Assembly (NCBI RefSeq): GCF_003362755.1
Contig: NZ_QKRA01000003.1
Coordinates: forward strand, 434,001 to 498,000
Length of the DNA stretch: 64,000 nucleotides
DNA from: Marinomonas piezotolerans
GTDB taxonomy: Bacteria; Pseudomonadota; Gammaproteobacteria; Pseudomonadales; Marinomonadaceae
Direction of reading: 5' to 3'
Part shown: piece after piece, positions 20,124 through 29,165 of the stretch
Numbering within the stretch: the stretch's first letter is position 1
Layout: each line of letters starts with the position of its first letter
The notes under the pieces: model-generated
What the model was told of the DNA's origin: nothing
Database searches by the model: none
The model's input: the letters and a program-made list of their open reading frames with translations, nothing else
Made by a program: the position numbers and the translations under genes

Positions 20124-21566
20124 ATGGGACTACATACAGTTGATAAGATCGGTGGCACGTCAATGAGTGACTACCGTTCGGTTCGAGATAATATTATTTT
20201 TAAACCAGCCGGTACAGAGGACTTGTACCAGCGTATTTTTGTGGTTTCTGCATACGGTGGTATGACAGATAAACTTTTAGAAGCCAAGAAAACAGGTGAC
20301 GCAGGTATTTACGCTCACTTCGCTCAAGATCGTAACCAAGATGCATGGGGCGAAGCGTTTGAAGATGTGCGTACCAGCATGTTGCAGATCAATCGCGATT
20401 TATTTGGCGAAAGCGAATTGTTAAAAGACGCTAATGATTTCCTTAGCGAGCGTCTTGATGAAGCGAAAGAAGCTTTAGAAGATCTGAGCCGCCTTTGCTC
20501 TCATGGACACTTTGCTATCAGCGAACATTTAGCGACCGTCCGCGAGATGTTAGCAAGCCTAGGTGAAGCGCATAGCGCATGGAATATGGCACATCTTCTA
20601 AAACGCGATGGGGTTAATGCCGTGTTTGTAGATCTGACTGGGTGGAAAAGCAACAGTCATATGTCTTTAGATGAGCGCGTTGTTGAAGCGTTTAAAGACA
20701 TAGATCTAAGCAAGCAGTTGCCTATTGCGACAGGGTATGCCCACAGTGAAACCGGCTTGATGACGACCTTTGATCGTGGCTACTCCGAAATGACGTTCAG
20801 CCGTATTGCGGTGCTTACTCAAGCGCGAGAAGCCATCATCCATAAAGAATTCCATTTAAGCAGTGCCGATCCGCGATTGGTCGGAGAAGACAAAGCTGTG
20901 CCTATTGGTCGAACCAACTACGATGTGGCGGATCAATTAGCGAATTTAGGGATGGAAGCTATTCACCCTAAAGCGGCGAAAGGTTTACGTCAAAGTGGCA
21001 TCGCGTTACGTGTAAAGAATACGTTTGAACCTGAGCATAGTGGAACGCTAATTACGGGTGACTATGTGTCCGATGAACCTTGTGTAGAGATCATCGCGGG
21101 CAGTCGTGGTGTTTACGCGGTTGAGCTGTTTGATCAAGAAATGGCGGGTGAAATCGACTCGTTTGATATGGGAATTCTTAAGGTTCTTAACCAGCTTGGT
21201 GCTCATATCATTGCGAAAGATATCAATGCAAATAGCATCACGCACTACTTGGCGGTCAACCTTAAGACGATGAAGCGAGTGATGCGAGTGTTGCGCGAGG
21301 AGTTTCCTGAAGCGGAAATTGCACAACGTAAAGTGGCAGTTGTATCGGCGATAGGCTCTGATATGAAAACAACAGGGATGCTCGCGAAAGCGGTGAAAGC
21401 AATTTCTGAGCAAAATATTAATGTTATTGCGATGCACCAATCAATGCGTCAAGTTGATATGCAATTTGTTGTTGATGAAGACGATTATGAAGTGGCGATC
21501 CGAAGCCTTCATAAAGAGCTAGTCGAGGTTCACGATCACGGTCGTGCTATCTGTCTAGCGTCCTAA
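20124..21566 (+). CDS. ask: Ectoine-cluster aspartate kinase (Ask_Ect)
   Basis: Phosphorylates aspartate to feed ectoine synthesis. The 480-residue protein begins with the kinase motif VDKIGGTSMSDY and ends with two ACT-type modules (FDMGILKVLNQLGAHIIAKDIN; VAVVSAIGSDMKTTGMLAKAVKAISEQNINVIAM). The dedicated Ask_Ect type is longer than ordinary aspartokinases in the N-terminal half and is thought to escape lysine/threonine feedback. It is last in the ectoine operon and is followed by a complex terminator. Confidence 0.93.
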   Translation: MGLHTVDKIGGTSMSDYRSVRDNIIFKPAGTEDLYQRIFVVSAYGGMTDKLLEAKKTGDAGIYAHFAQDRNQDAWGEAFEDVRTSMLQINRDLFGESELLKDANDFLSERLDEAKEALEDLSRLCSHGHFAISEHLATVREMLASLGEAHSAWNMAHLLKRDGVNAVFVDLTGWKSNSHMSLDERVVEAFKDIDLSKQLPIATGYAHSETGLMTTFDRGYSEMTFSRIAVLTQAREAIIHKEFHLSSADPRLVGEDKAVPIGRTNYDVADQLANLGMEAIHPKAAKGLRQSGIALRVKNTFEPEHSGTLITGDYVSDEPCVEIIAGSRGVYAVELFDQEMAGEIDSFDMGILKVLNQLGAHIIAKDINANSITHYLAVNLKTMKRVMRVLREEFPEAEIAQRKVAVVSAIGSDMKTTGMLAKAVKAISEQNINVIAMHQSMRQVDMQFVVDEDDYEVAIRSLHKELVEVHDHGRAICLAS

Positions 21567-21599
21567 GCTGCCAGAGGTCTTTTGATCTCTCGTAGAAGA

Positions 21600-21667
21600 G
21601 CCTCAAACATACGAGGCCAACAGATGCACGCGTAGGTATCTGTTGGTAAAGTGTTTGGGGCTTTTTT
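21600..21667. terminator. Composite terminator after ask, shared with the EAL gene
   Basis: An outer stem pairs GCCTCAAACA (21600-21609) with TGTTTGGGGC (21652-21661) just before six Ts. Inside it a second perfect hairpin pairs CAACAGAT (21618-21625) with ATCTGTTG (21638-21645), and GCCTC can alternatively pair with GAGGC at 21612-21616. The nested form is more elaborate than the other terminators here and sits between converging genes. Confidence 0.75.
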
Positions 21668-21671
21668 ATGC

Positions 21672-23870
21672 CTAAACAACAGTCCTGATATCGTTACTAA
21701 AGGCATTAAATTGCTTTTCAGGTATCGGTCGACTGATAAGATAGCCTTGCCCCAAATCACAATGAAACGCCTTGAGCATTTCAAGTTGCTCAGCAGTTTC
21801 GATGCCCTCAGCAATCACTTTAGTATTGAGTTTGTGGGCCATAGCGATTATTGCCTCCACGATCATTTTGTCGTCAAGGTCATTTTCTAGGTCTTGTACG
21901 AAACTACGGTCAATTTTGATTAGATCAACGGGAAGGTTTTTGAGTTGGCCTAGCGAAGAAAATCCGGTACCGAAGTCATCAATCGCGATACTTATACCAA
22001 GTGCCTTGAGTTTATTTAGCGTGGCCTTTGCATGCTGTAGATCCGTTAATAGGGTTGTCTCCGTAATTTCAAAGCCAATGTAGTGGCCAGGTATCTGATA
22101 AGTGTTAATGAGTTCAGTAACGTATGGCACAAGGTTTAGATCGCTTAATTGAAGTGACGATAAGTTGATATGCAATGTAATAGGTGGCAATCCCTGGTCA
22201 TTACGCCGCTTCAAATATTCAAAACTCTCACGAATTACATAATTACCGAGTTCAAGTATTTGTCCCGATTGTTCCGCCATCGGTATAAAAAGGTCGGGTA
22301 AAATAAGTCCTTTTTCAGGGTGTATCCAGCGTACTAGCGTTTCAGCGCTGATAACTTTGGAACTGCTTAAATCAAACTGTGGTTGGTAATGAAGTTCTAG
22401 CTGATGTTCTTTTATGGCCCTAGCGAGTGCGAGCTCTTCTTGTTGGTGCTCTATAAGCTTGGTCTGCATGTCTCTGTCGAATATTACGAATTGATTTTTG
22501 CCTCGACGTTTTGCTTCATACAATGCAACATCAGCAAAGCGCATTAGTTCGAGAATATTCTGGCTATGTTCTGGAAACAGAGTAATTCCAAGGGACGTGC
22601 TAAGTTTAAATTCCCGATGGTCAACACGTAGTATCTTTTGTGTGTTGACCAGTATTGCTTTGGTGGTTGTCTTAATATCCTCGATTGTGGCGTCGTAGAT
22701 AATGATTGCAAATTCATCACCACCGAGTCGAATAACCTGGTCTCCAATACGGCAGTTTTGACTTAGTCGTTCTGCAACCTTTTGTAAAACGATGTCCCCT
22801 ATATCGTGCCCTATAGAGTCATTGATGGATTTAAAGTTATCCAAGTCAAAGTAGATGAAGGCACCGTGTTGGTTGTTTTCAATCACAGACTTCAATTTAT
22901 TGGGCATTGTGTTGTTCAGATAACGGCGATTAGGTAAGCCAGTTAGTGGGTCGTTATAGGCGAGGTCTTTTAATTCTCTAGTCTTCTTTTCAACTTCTTG
23001 TTGCAGTTGTTTAGGTCTAATCGACATTAGATAGATGGATAACGAAACTAATACGGCAATGGCAAATGTGATGAAGAGGATGAGCACAGAGCGAATCATT
23101 AATGGTTTTTGGATATCAATCGATAGTCCCAGTTTCCAGGAGCCAGTTGGGAGTGTTATTTCCGAATAAACAGAAGTAATTGGGTCAAGTTCTGTCTTTG
23201 ATTTGTAAAACGTGGTTGCCTGATCGGTTGTATCATTATGGCGCTCGAGCATAATACTGTAACCGTCATTTTCTAGTTCAAATATCCCTGTATCTTTGAG
23301 TAAATCGTCTAGCATGATAAGCGCGGATGCAAAGCCCCAAAATGTTTGGCTATCTGTGTTATCGCTGACGAAAATTGGTGTGCGACCGATAACGGCAGTC
23401 CCTCCCTGAACAAGCCCGACAGGTCCTACAGCAATCATGCGTCGTTCCGTTATTGCCAGCCGCGCGGCTTCGCGGTATTTGGGGTGTTGAAGTATATTGA
23501 GACCAATTGCATTCTCATTGCCCGCTAAAGGGTAGATGTTTTCAATGACCCCATTAGGAGCTAACTGAATATTTTTTATCCCGCCAATAGACTCCATTAT
23601 ATTTTTCGCGTAGCTCTGAAAGTGAGATGTATCACCTTTTTCAACTTCGATTTGGTGTGCGAGGATTTGAGTCGAGGTGAAAGCTAGAGATAAGCTACGT
23701 TCTAAATCTGAGGCTTGTGATCGAGCTGTGCCACTTAAGAGAATTTTTTGACTTTGTATGAAGTTATTATTTGAGAGGTTGTTTACATAGGTGCCGATCA
23801 GAACGACAAAGACGAATGCGAAAGCGGGTATCGTGAAACCGCGAATGTCTTCGGGCAGTCGTATGTACAT
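21672..23870 (-). CDS. CHASE-GGDEF-EAL membrane protein (cyclic-di-GMP turnover)
   Basis: About 732 residues. An N-terminal membrane span (IPAFAFVFVVLIGTYVNNL), a periplasmic CHASE-type sensor (about residues 45-230) and a second span (VLILFITFAIAVLVSLSIYL) precede a GGDEF domain with intact active site (RLGGDEFAIII) and inhibitory RxxD site (RIGD five residues upstream), then an EAL domain with SAETLVRWIHP in place of EAL and the DDFGTGFSSL loop. Both synthesis and hydrolysis of c-di-GMP are possible. I choose the ATG at 23870, with GGAG upstream. The signal sensed is unknown. Confidence 0.92.
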   Translation of the reverse strand: MYIRLPEDIRGFTIPAFAFVFVVLIGTYVNNLSNNNFIQSQKILLSGTARSQASDLERSLSLAFTSTQILAHQIEVEKGDTSHFQSYAKNIMESIGGIKNIQLAPNGVIENIYPLAGNENAIGLNILQHPKYREAARLAITERRMIAVGPVGLVQGGTAVIGRTPIFVSDNTDSQTFWGFASALIMLDDLLKDTGIFELENDGYSIMLERHNDTTDQATTFYKSKTELDPITSVYSEITLPTGSWKLGLSIDIQKPLMIRSVLILFITFAIAVLVSLSIYLMSIRPKQLQQEVEKKTRELKDLAYNDPLTGLPNRRYLNNTMPNKLKSVIENNQHGAFIYFDLDNFKSINDSIGHDIGDIVLQKVAERLSQNCRIGDQVIRLGGDEFAIIIYDATIEDIKTTTKAILVNTQKILRVDHREFKLSTSLGITLFPEHSQNILELMRFADVALYEAKRRGKNQFVIFDRDMQTKLIEHQQEELALARAIKEHQLELHYQPQFDLSSSKVISAETLVRWIHPEKGLILPDLFIPMAEQSGQILELGNYVIRESFEYLKRRNDQGLPPITLHINLSSLQLSDLNLVPYVTELINTYQIPGHYIGFEITETTLLTDLQHAKATLNKLKALGISIAIDDFGTGFSSLGQLKNLPVDLIKIDRSFVQDLENDLDDKMIVEAIIAMAHKLNTKVIAEGIETAEQLEMLKAFHCDLGQGYLISRPIPEKQFNAFSNDIRTVV

Positions 23871-24188
23871 CCAATGGAACTCCAATCAGCGAGACATAGT
23901 TATAAAAAGCGCTAATTTCCGTAAGCTTTATCTAAGTTAGCGTTGGGATGCTAATTAGACGTCGAAAACTATCTTACTAGAATTTACGGATATTAGTAGC
24001 TAAAGTGGCTCCAAATAACAAATGTTTATTGTGTGATTTCTCACAATTAGAAAAGTTAGTATTAAAAACTCGCACTATGTGTTACCAGATCTCGTTGATA
24101 CCTACCGCCATGCATCTCTATAGTTTCAACCGATTGGGTATGGGCTGATATGATATGGGTCTTTTAGTGTATAAGTGGGATAGTTTGG
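23871..24188. other. 318-base intergenic region, no gene seen
   Basis: AT-rich divergent gap between the EAL gene and the HD-domain gene. It contains TGTGA-N4-TCACA (24032-24045), which resembles a CRP half-site pair but has a spacer of 4 rather than 6. I see no RNA gene or reading frame of note. Confidence 0.6.
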
Positions 24189-24842
24189 GTGAGTGTACGG
24201 AATCGAAATTCTATCGAGTTCATAGAGCGAGAATGTGAAGCGTTTGCTCAAAGCAAAATGGCTCAAGATGGTGCTCATGACTTGGCGCACCTTCAGCGAG
24301 TTGTTGCTATGGCGAAGCGTCTTGCGAACATTGAGCGAGCAAACCCATTCGTTATTGTGCCTGCAGCTTGGTTGCACGATATCGTTAATTTGCCTAAAAA
24401 CCATGCCGAACGACATCTTGCTTCGCATTACTCTGCAACCGAAGCGGATGCATTTCTATCTGAACTTGGTTACGACGATCGTGATCGAGAGGCGGTAAAA
24501 CACGCAATTGTGGCGCATAGCTTTAGTGCAAATGTTTCCCCTAAAACCCTTGAGGCGCAGGTGGTACAAGATGCTGATCGGCTTGACGCGCTCGGCGCGA
24601 TTGGTGTTTCGAGATGCTTAATGGTGGGGGGACAGCTAGAGCGTTTTTTGTATGAAGTGGATGATCCCTTTGGTAATGAGCGACCTTTGCAAGACGATGT
24701 ATATACGTTAGATCATTTTTACCAGAAGCTTCTGTGTCTAGAGGGGACATTTCATACACGAGCAGGCCAACAAGAGGCGACTCGTAGAACTCAATTTATG
24801 CGTGCATTTTTAAATCAATTGGCGTCCGAAATTGATCCTTAA
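24189..24842 (+). CDS. HD-domain hydrolase
   Basis: A 217-residue HD-superfamily protein. Metal ligands are visible in DGAHDLAHLQRVV, AAWLHDIVN (the HD pair, about residues 62-63) and the distal VVQDADRLDALGAIG. The pattern matches the YedJ-like predicted phosphohydrolases. The start is GTG at 24189. It converges on a MarR gene; its substrate is unknown. Confidence 0.87.
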   Translation: MSVRNRNSIEFIERECEAFAQSKMAQDGAHDLAHLQRVVAMAKRLANIERANPFVIVPAAWLHDIVNLPKNHAERHLASHYSATEADAFLSELGYDDRDREAVKHAIVAHSFSANVSPKTLEAQVVQDADRLDALGAIGVSRCLMVGGQLERFLYEVDDPFGNERPLQDDVYTLDHFYQKLLCLEGTFHTRAGQQEATRRTQFMRAFLNQLASEIDP

Positions 24843-24851
24843 TGAGAGGCT

Positions 24852-25301
24852 CTAAAAGTTGCGTTCATTGAAACCTTTTAGATTTTTGGACATTGTACAT
24901 GCCATACTGATGAATTGTTTCAGTTCGTCATCATTAAACCCCGAAGTCATTGCTTTGAGCGCGGTGAGATCGCATTGGGCTAAGGTTTGATAGCACTTAT
25001 ATCCTGAGCTGGACAGCTTGATAAAAAAGCTACGCTTGTCGCTTTGATTGGGGTGTCTAACAATGAGGTTTTGTGTTTCAAGCTCTTTGATCAGCCGAGT
25101 GATTTGACCCTTATCACGCTCTAACGTCTCCGCTAGCGTGTTGGCCGTGCATTGTTTGTGTTCATGTATGCATTTCATGACCAAAAAGTATAGCGGAGAC
25201 AGCTCTACGCCATGCTTTTCCATGGTAATACGCATCGATTGTTTTAAACCATTGAGGATGCGGATTAGGGCGCTTTGTATTTGGGTTTCATTTTCAAACA
25301 T
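24852..25301 (-). CDS. MarR-family transcriptional regulator
   Basis: A 149-residue winged-helix regulator with the pattern ELSPLYFLVMKCIHEHKQCTANTLAETLERDKGQITRLIKELETQNLIVRHPNQSDKRSFFIKLSSSG. It ends 10 bases from the converging HD gene and is transcribed on the same strand as, and just downstream of, a Rieske protein gene, which it may control. No inducer can be inferred. Confidence 0.87.
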   Translation of the reverse strand: MFENETQIQSALIRILNGLKQSMRITMEKHGVELSPLYFLVMKCIHEHKQCTANTLAETLERDKGQITRLIKELETQNLIVRHPNQSDKRSFFIKLSSSGYKCYQTLAQCDLTALKAMTSGFNDDELKQFISMACTMSKNLKGFNERNF

Positions 25302-25351
25302 ATTAAAGCCTGCATTTAACAGCTGGTTATTTTATCATCAGTTTTATCATA

Positions 25352-25741
25352 TCAGGTGTTTGTGTTTTGATGTCGGTTATTTACGAATACGGCATCGCTC
25401 AAATGTAGCGTATAGTGCTGGCCAGTCCAAGCCAACGCAATGGGCTCAAGATGGGAGGTAAGGCACGGACCACTGACGCACTGTCCATTATGTAACAGAA
25501 ACTGTGCGCCATGATGCGCACATTCAAGAAGCGTTTGGCTTTCATCAAGTGGGGCTTTTTCTTCATTTGTTAGTGGCTTATTTAAATGCGGGCAAAGGTT
25601 GCGATATGCATAGAGAGTATTCGTGTTCTTTATCACTATGATGTCTAAAGCATCGTTCAGAGTTAGAACTATTCCCTCGTTGTCTACTAGAGCGTTGATT
25701 TTTTTTATGGTCTCTAGATCCTTTATGAGGCGTGTTTGCAT
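25352..25741 (-). CDS. Rieske [2Fe-2S] domain protein
   Basis: A 129-residue ferredoxin-like Rieske protein. The two cluster motifs are CPHLNKPL and CAHHGAQFLLHNGQCVSGPC, giving the C-x-H ... C-x-x-H ligand set. There is no oxygenase or membrane domain, so it may act as a small electron carrier or a nitrite-reductase-small-subunit-like protein. It lies upstream of the marR gene. Confidence 0.85.
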   Translation of the reverse strand: MQTRLIKDLETIKKINALVDNEGIVLTLNDALDIIVIKNTNTLYAYRNLCPHLNKPLTNEEKAPLDESQTLLECAHHGAQFLLHNGQCVSGPCLTSHLEPIALAWTGQHYTLHLSDAVFVNNRHQNTNT

Positions 25742-25850
25742 TGTACGACCCTATTGGAAGTGTTATGTAAGTGTATCAAGTCCGAAAAGATAGCGGTATC
25801 AAGCAGTTGCTTGATTGCTCGGACGTTAAGTGAGATTTATACTTGCTGCC

Positions 25851-28172
25851 ATGAAAAAACAATCCCCCCAAGCCTCCAAAAAACGCACAGCTAAAGCCCC
25901 TCAAAGTCGTGGTAAGCAACGACCTAAGAAAAAGCCTAAAGGGAAGCGGTTGCCTTGGTTACGCTTTTTATTGAAGTGGCTTGTGCTGCTTGGGGTTGTT
26001 GCCAGTATTCCTTTTGCTTTATGGGTTTGGTGGTTAGATAGCCAAGTTGTTGCGCGCTTTGAGGGGCAAAAATGGCAAGTGCCCGCTGAAGTGTACAGTG
26101 CACCAACAGTTCTGCGTGATGGTTCACCGTGGCGCAAGGAAGACTTAGAGTCATTATTGGAAGATGTAGGGTATCGGTTTGGACGGAATAGTCAAAACGT
26201 TGGTTGGGCAGCGCGGAGTGCTTCAAAGGTTAGCGCTCACCTGCGTCCGTTCACAGATCATGATGGCTACCATCCACAATCAAGGCGGATTTTCTCGTTT
26301 GAGAATGGATTATTGCGAATTTCAGGCCTGAATGGCGAGCGATATGAAACAGCGGTATTAGAACCTCAAAAAATTGGTTATCTCTACAGTGGTAATACGG
26401 AAAGCCGAGATATTCTTTCTTATGAGCAAATCCCCGAAAGTCTTATCAATATTCTGATTGCCACAGAAGATAGAGATTTTTTTGATCATATCGGCATTTC
26501 TTTTACAGGGATAGCACGTGCCGCAATGGTGAACATGACCTCGGGGGCTCGTCGTCAGGGTGGGTCAACGTTGACTCAGCAGTTGATCAAAAATATGTAT
26601 TTGACCTCTGAGCGTACCTACACCCGAAAATTAACGGAAGTGATAATGGCGTTGTTATTAGAGCGCCATTACAGCAAGGAGGCGATACTAACGGCTTATG
26701 TAAACGAGGTGTATTTGGCCCAAGAAGGTAACAGTGCTTTGCACGGTTTTGCTGCAGCGAGCCAATTCTTTTTTGCACGGCCATTGAATGAGCTCAATAT
26801 TGATGAGCAAGCACTGTTGGTGGGGATGGTTAAAGGGCCGTCTCTGTATAATCCGCGGCGTAATCCGGAACGCTCGAAGCAAAGGCGTAATGTGGTTTTA
26901 GACCTGCTTTATCAACAGGGTAGATTGTCCAGTCAAAGTGTCGCTGTATTAAAGAAACAACCTATCCGTCTAGCGAGCAAAACCAAACGTAAAACGATTT
27001 TTGGCGATTATTTAGATTTAGTCGCGATGCAGCTGGAAAAAGATTTTAGTTCGGCTGAGCTGGCAACGGAAAACTTGCGAATCTATACCGGGCTAGATGT
27101 CAGAGCACAAAAGGCGGCAATAGACGTCATGCATGCTCAGGTTGCTCAATTAGAGCACCAAGACAGCAGTTTAAAAGGATTACAGGGCGCTATGGTCGTC
27201 ACGGATCGCCGCACTGGACAAGTGCGAGCAATAGTTGGTTCGTCGGACGACTATTACAGTGGCTTCAATCGTTCCCTTGCAGCGGTTCGCCCAATTGGCT
27301 CATTGGTAAAGCCGTCTATATATTTGGCGGCAATAGCCTCTGGTCGATATTCATGGTGGGACCGTGTACAGGACGAGCCAAAACAATTTAAGGTCGGCAA
27401 TACGCTGTGGGAGCCTCAAAACTATGGTCGTACTTCTCATGGTACTGTTCCCCTTTATTTGGCTCTTGCAAAGTCCTATAACTTAGCGACTATTGATTTA
27501 GCAAATCAGTTAGGGTTTGACCGGGTGGGGGATACTTTGCGTCAGTTAGGGGTCAAGCGTCCATTTACAATGTACCCATCTGTTGCTTTAGGTTCTATTG
27601 AGCTCTCACCATTTGAGGTGGCTCGTCTGTATCAGCCCATTGCATCGACTGGTGCAAGCAGTGAATTAGGAGTCGTGCTTTCTGTCATGGATCAAAGTGG
27701 AAAAATCTTAAAGCGATTCGACCGTAAAACAGATGTACCGTTTACGGATGCGTCATTGGCGGTCACATTGGCTGGTATGACAAAAGTACCACAAATCGGC
27801 ACGGCGAAAGCATCGCAAGCGGTCTTTCCCAGCTTGCGATTTGCGGCAAAAACAGGAACCACGAATGATCAGCGCGATAGCTGGTTTGTAGCGATTACAG
27901 ATGAATATTCATCAACTGTTTGGCTAGGGAAAGATGAGAATGTCCCGATGAGCATTACAGGTAGTTCTGGAGCGCAGCGTGTATGGATTAATTTTGCTAA
28001 ACAGCTTCCTCAGGGCTCATTGCCACGAGCATTACCGACAGGAGCTCGATACTTTACTGTGGCAAACGATACGTTTGAATTAGCAGCGGAGCGATGCGAC
28101 GATAAAATAGAATTGCCGTTTATCCGCGGGACGGAGCCACGGTCTTCAACCTCTTGTCTTTGGCCTTTTTGA
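25851..28172 (+). CDS. mrcB: Penicillin-binding protein 1b (bifunctional murein polymerase)
   Basis: Inner-membrane enzyme that polymerises and cross-links peptidoglycan. About 773 residues: a basic cytoplasmic tail (KKRTAKAPQSRGKQRPKKKPKGK), one membrane span (LLKWLVLLGVVASIPFALWVWW), the UB2H-like region, a GT51 glycosyltransferase (ATEDRDFFDHIG ... RRQGGSTLTQQLIKNMYL) and a transpeptidase with SLVK, SYN and KTGTTNDQRDSW motifs. I use the ATG at 25851; a GTG at 25830 is in frame. UB2H presence indicates dependence on an LpoB-like activator. Confidence 0.95.
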   Translation: MKKQSPQASKKRTAKAPQSRGKQRPKKKPKGKRLPWLRFLLKWLVLLGVVASIPFALWVWWLDSQVVARFEGQKWQVPAEVYSAPTVLRDGSPWRKEDLESLLEDVGYRFGRNSQNVGWAARSASKVSAHLRPFTDHDGYHPQSRRIFSFENGLLRISGLNGERYETAVLEPQKIGYLYSGNTESRDILSYEQIPESLINILIATEDRDFFDHIGISFTGIARAAMVNMTSGARRQGGSTLTQQLIKNMYLTSERTYTRKLTEVIMALLLERHYSKEAILTAYVNEVYLAQEGNSALHGFAAASQFFFARPLNELNIDEQALLVGMVKGPSLYNPRRNPERSKQRRNVVLDLLYQQGRLSSQSVAVLKKQPIRLASKTKRKTIFGDYLDLVAMQLEKDFSSAELATENLRIYTGLDVRAQKAAIDVMHAQVAQLEHQDSSLKGLQGAMVVTDRRTGQVRAIVGSSDDYYSGFNRSLAAVRPIGSLVKPSIYLAAIASGRYSWWDRVQDEPKQFKVGNTLWEPQNYGRTSHGTVPLYLALAKSYNLATIDLANQLGFDRVGDTLRQLGVKRPFTMYPSVALGSIELSPFEVARLYQPIASTGASSELGVVLSVMDQSGKILKRFDRKTDVPFTDASLAVTLAGMTKVPQIGTAKASQAVFPSLRFAAKTGTTNDQRDSWFVAITDEYSSTVWLGKDENVPMSITGSSGAQRVWINFAKQLPQGSLPRALPTGARYFTVANDTFELAAERCDDKIELPFIRGTEPRSSTSCLWPF

Positions 28173-28295
28173 TCTCTATCCAAATTTGGCGCAGGAGTGT
28201 TTGTAATTTACTGATATATATGGTTTTCTGTTAACTTGATTGTTACTTAATTTAAGTGATTTGCCATCTCGCTTTTTACGGCGTAAGTGAAGTAT

Positions 28296-29111
28296 ATGTC
28301 AGCCATCGTCCAAAAAATAAATGCCTTAATTCTAGTTTGGTTTATGTTGGGCCTCAGCTCTTTTTCGGCAGCGGCCGCTCCTGCATCGGCCTCGTGCAAC
28401 TCCCTAACTGCGACGGGCAATGCTGAGTATCCACCTTTCTTATGGCGTGCCGATACTGGGCATGCTTTGGACGGTGCCGTTTCCCATTTGTTGGAGCGCT
28501 TAAGCGACAAAATAGACATTCCCATTGTGACAAAATATGTTGGTCCTTGGTCTCGTTCTCAGCAAGAAGTGCGTAGCGGGCGAGTGGACTTAATGGCGGG
28601 TGCGTTCTACACCTCTGAGCGAGCCGATTACATGGAATATTTTTCCCCTGCTATAATGTTTACTAAGAGTGTGGTTTGGCAATCAAAAGAGAGTCGGTTT
28701 GACTATCATTACCGAGAGGATTTGATTGGACGCTGGGGGGTAACGGTAATAAATAACAGCTTTGGCCAACGATTTGATGACTTTGCTAAAACTAACCTCA
28801 ACTTATTGACTGTTGCCAGCTTGAAACAGGCATTTGAGATGTTGGTTAACGGTAGAGCAGATTACGTTCTATACGAACTTGCTCCTGGTGAAGCGTACGC
28901 TGAACGCTTAGGCATCGCAGATCAAGTCATGGCTATGACGCCTTCAATTAGCAGTGAAGGGCTGTTTTTAGCGATATCAAAATTCTCTGACTGTAATTCT
29001 CCAGAAGTAAAGCAGCGTATTGCGGATGGTTTGAGAGAGTTAGTTAATGCAGGTACAGCGCAAGATTCTCTATTTTACGGCTTGGATGGTTGGAAAAGAA
29101 GTTCTCAATAA
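28296..29111 (+). CDS. Periplasmic solute-binding protein, family 3
   Basis: About 271 residues with a signal peptide (LILVWFMLGLSSFSAAAA) and a family 3 SBP fold (TATGNAEYPPFLWRADTG ... AGAFYTSERADYMEYFSPAIMFTKSVVW). No permease or ATPase genes are adjacent, so it may be a stand-alone sensor-like or orphan amino-acid binding protein. It is followed by a terminator. Confidence 0.82.
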   Translation: MSAIVQKINALILVWFMLGLSSFSAAAAPASASCNSLTATGNAEYPPFLWRADTGHALDGAVSHLLERLSDKIDIPIVTKYVGPWSRSQQEVRSGRVDLMAGAFYTSERADYMEYFSPAIMFTKSVVWQSKESRFDYHYREDLIGRWGVTVINNSFGQRFDDFAKTNLNLLTVASLKQAFEMLVNGRADYVLYELAPGEAYAERLGIADQVMAMTPSISSEGLFLAISKFSDCNSPEVKQRIADGLRELVNAGTAQDSLFYGLDGWKRSSQ

Positions 29112-29135
29112 GGTTGCCTGAAGCGTTGAAGCAAG

Positions 29136-29164
29136 AAAAAAGAGCGCATACTGCGCTCTTTTTT
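29136..29164. terminator. Bidirectional intrinsic terminator
   Basis: AAAAAAGAGCGCA / TGCGCTCTTTTTT with loop TAC between the converging SBP gene and glgA. Confidence 0.9.
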
Positions 29165-29165
29165 A

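Noticed and set aside
24032-24045. CRP-binding site
   Set aside because: TGTGA and TCACA are separated by 4 bases instead of 6.
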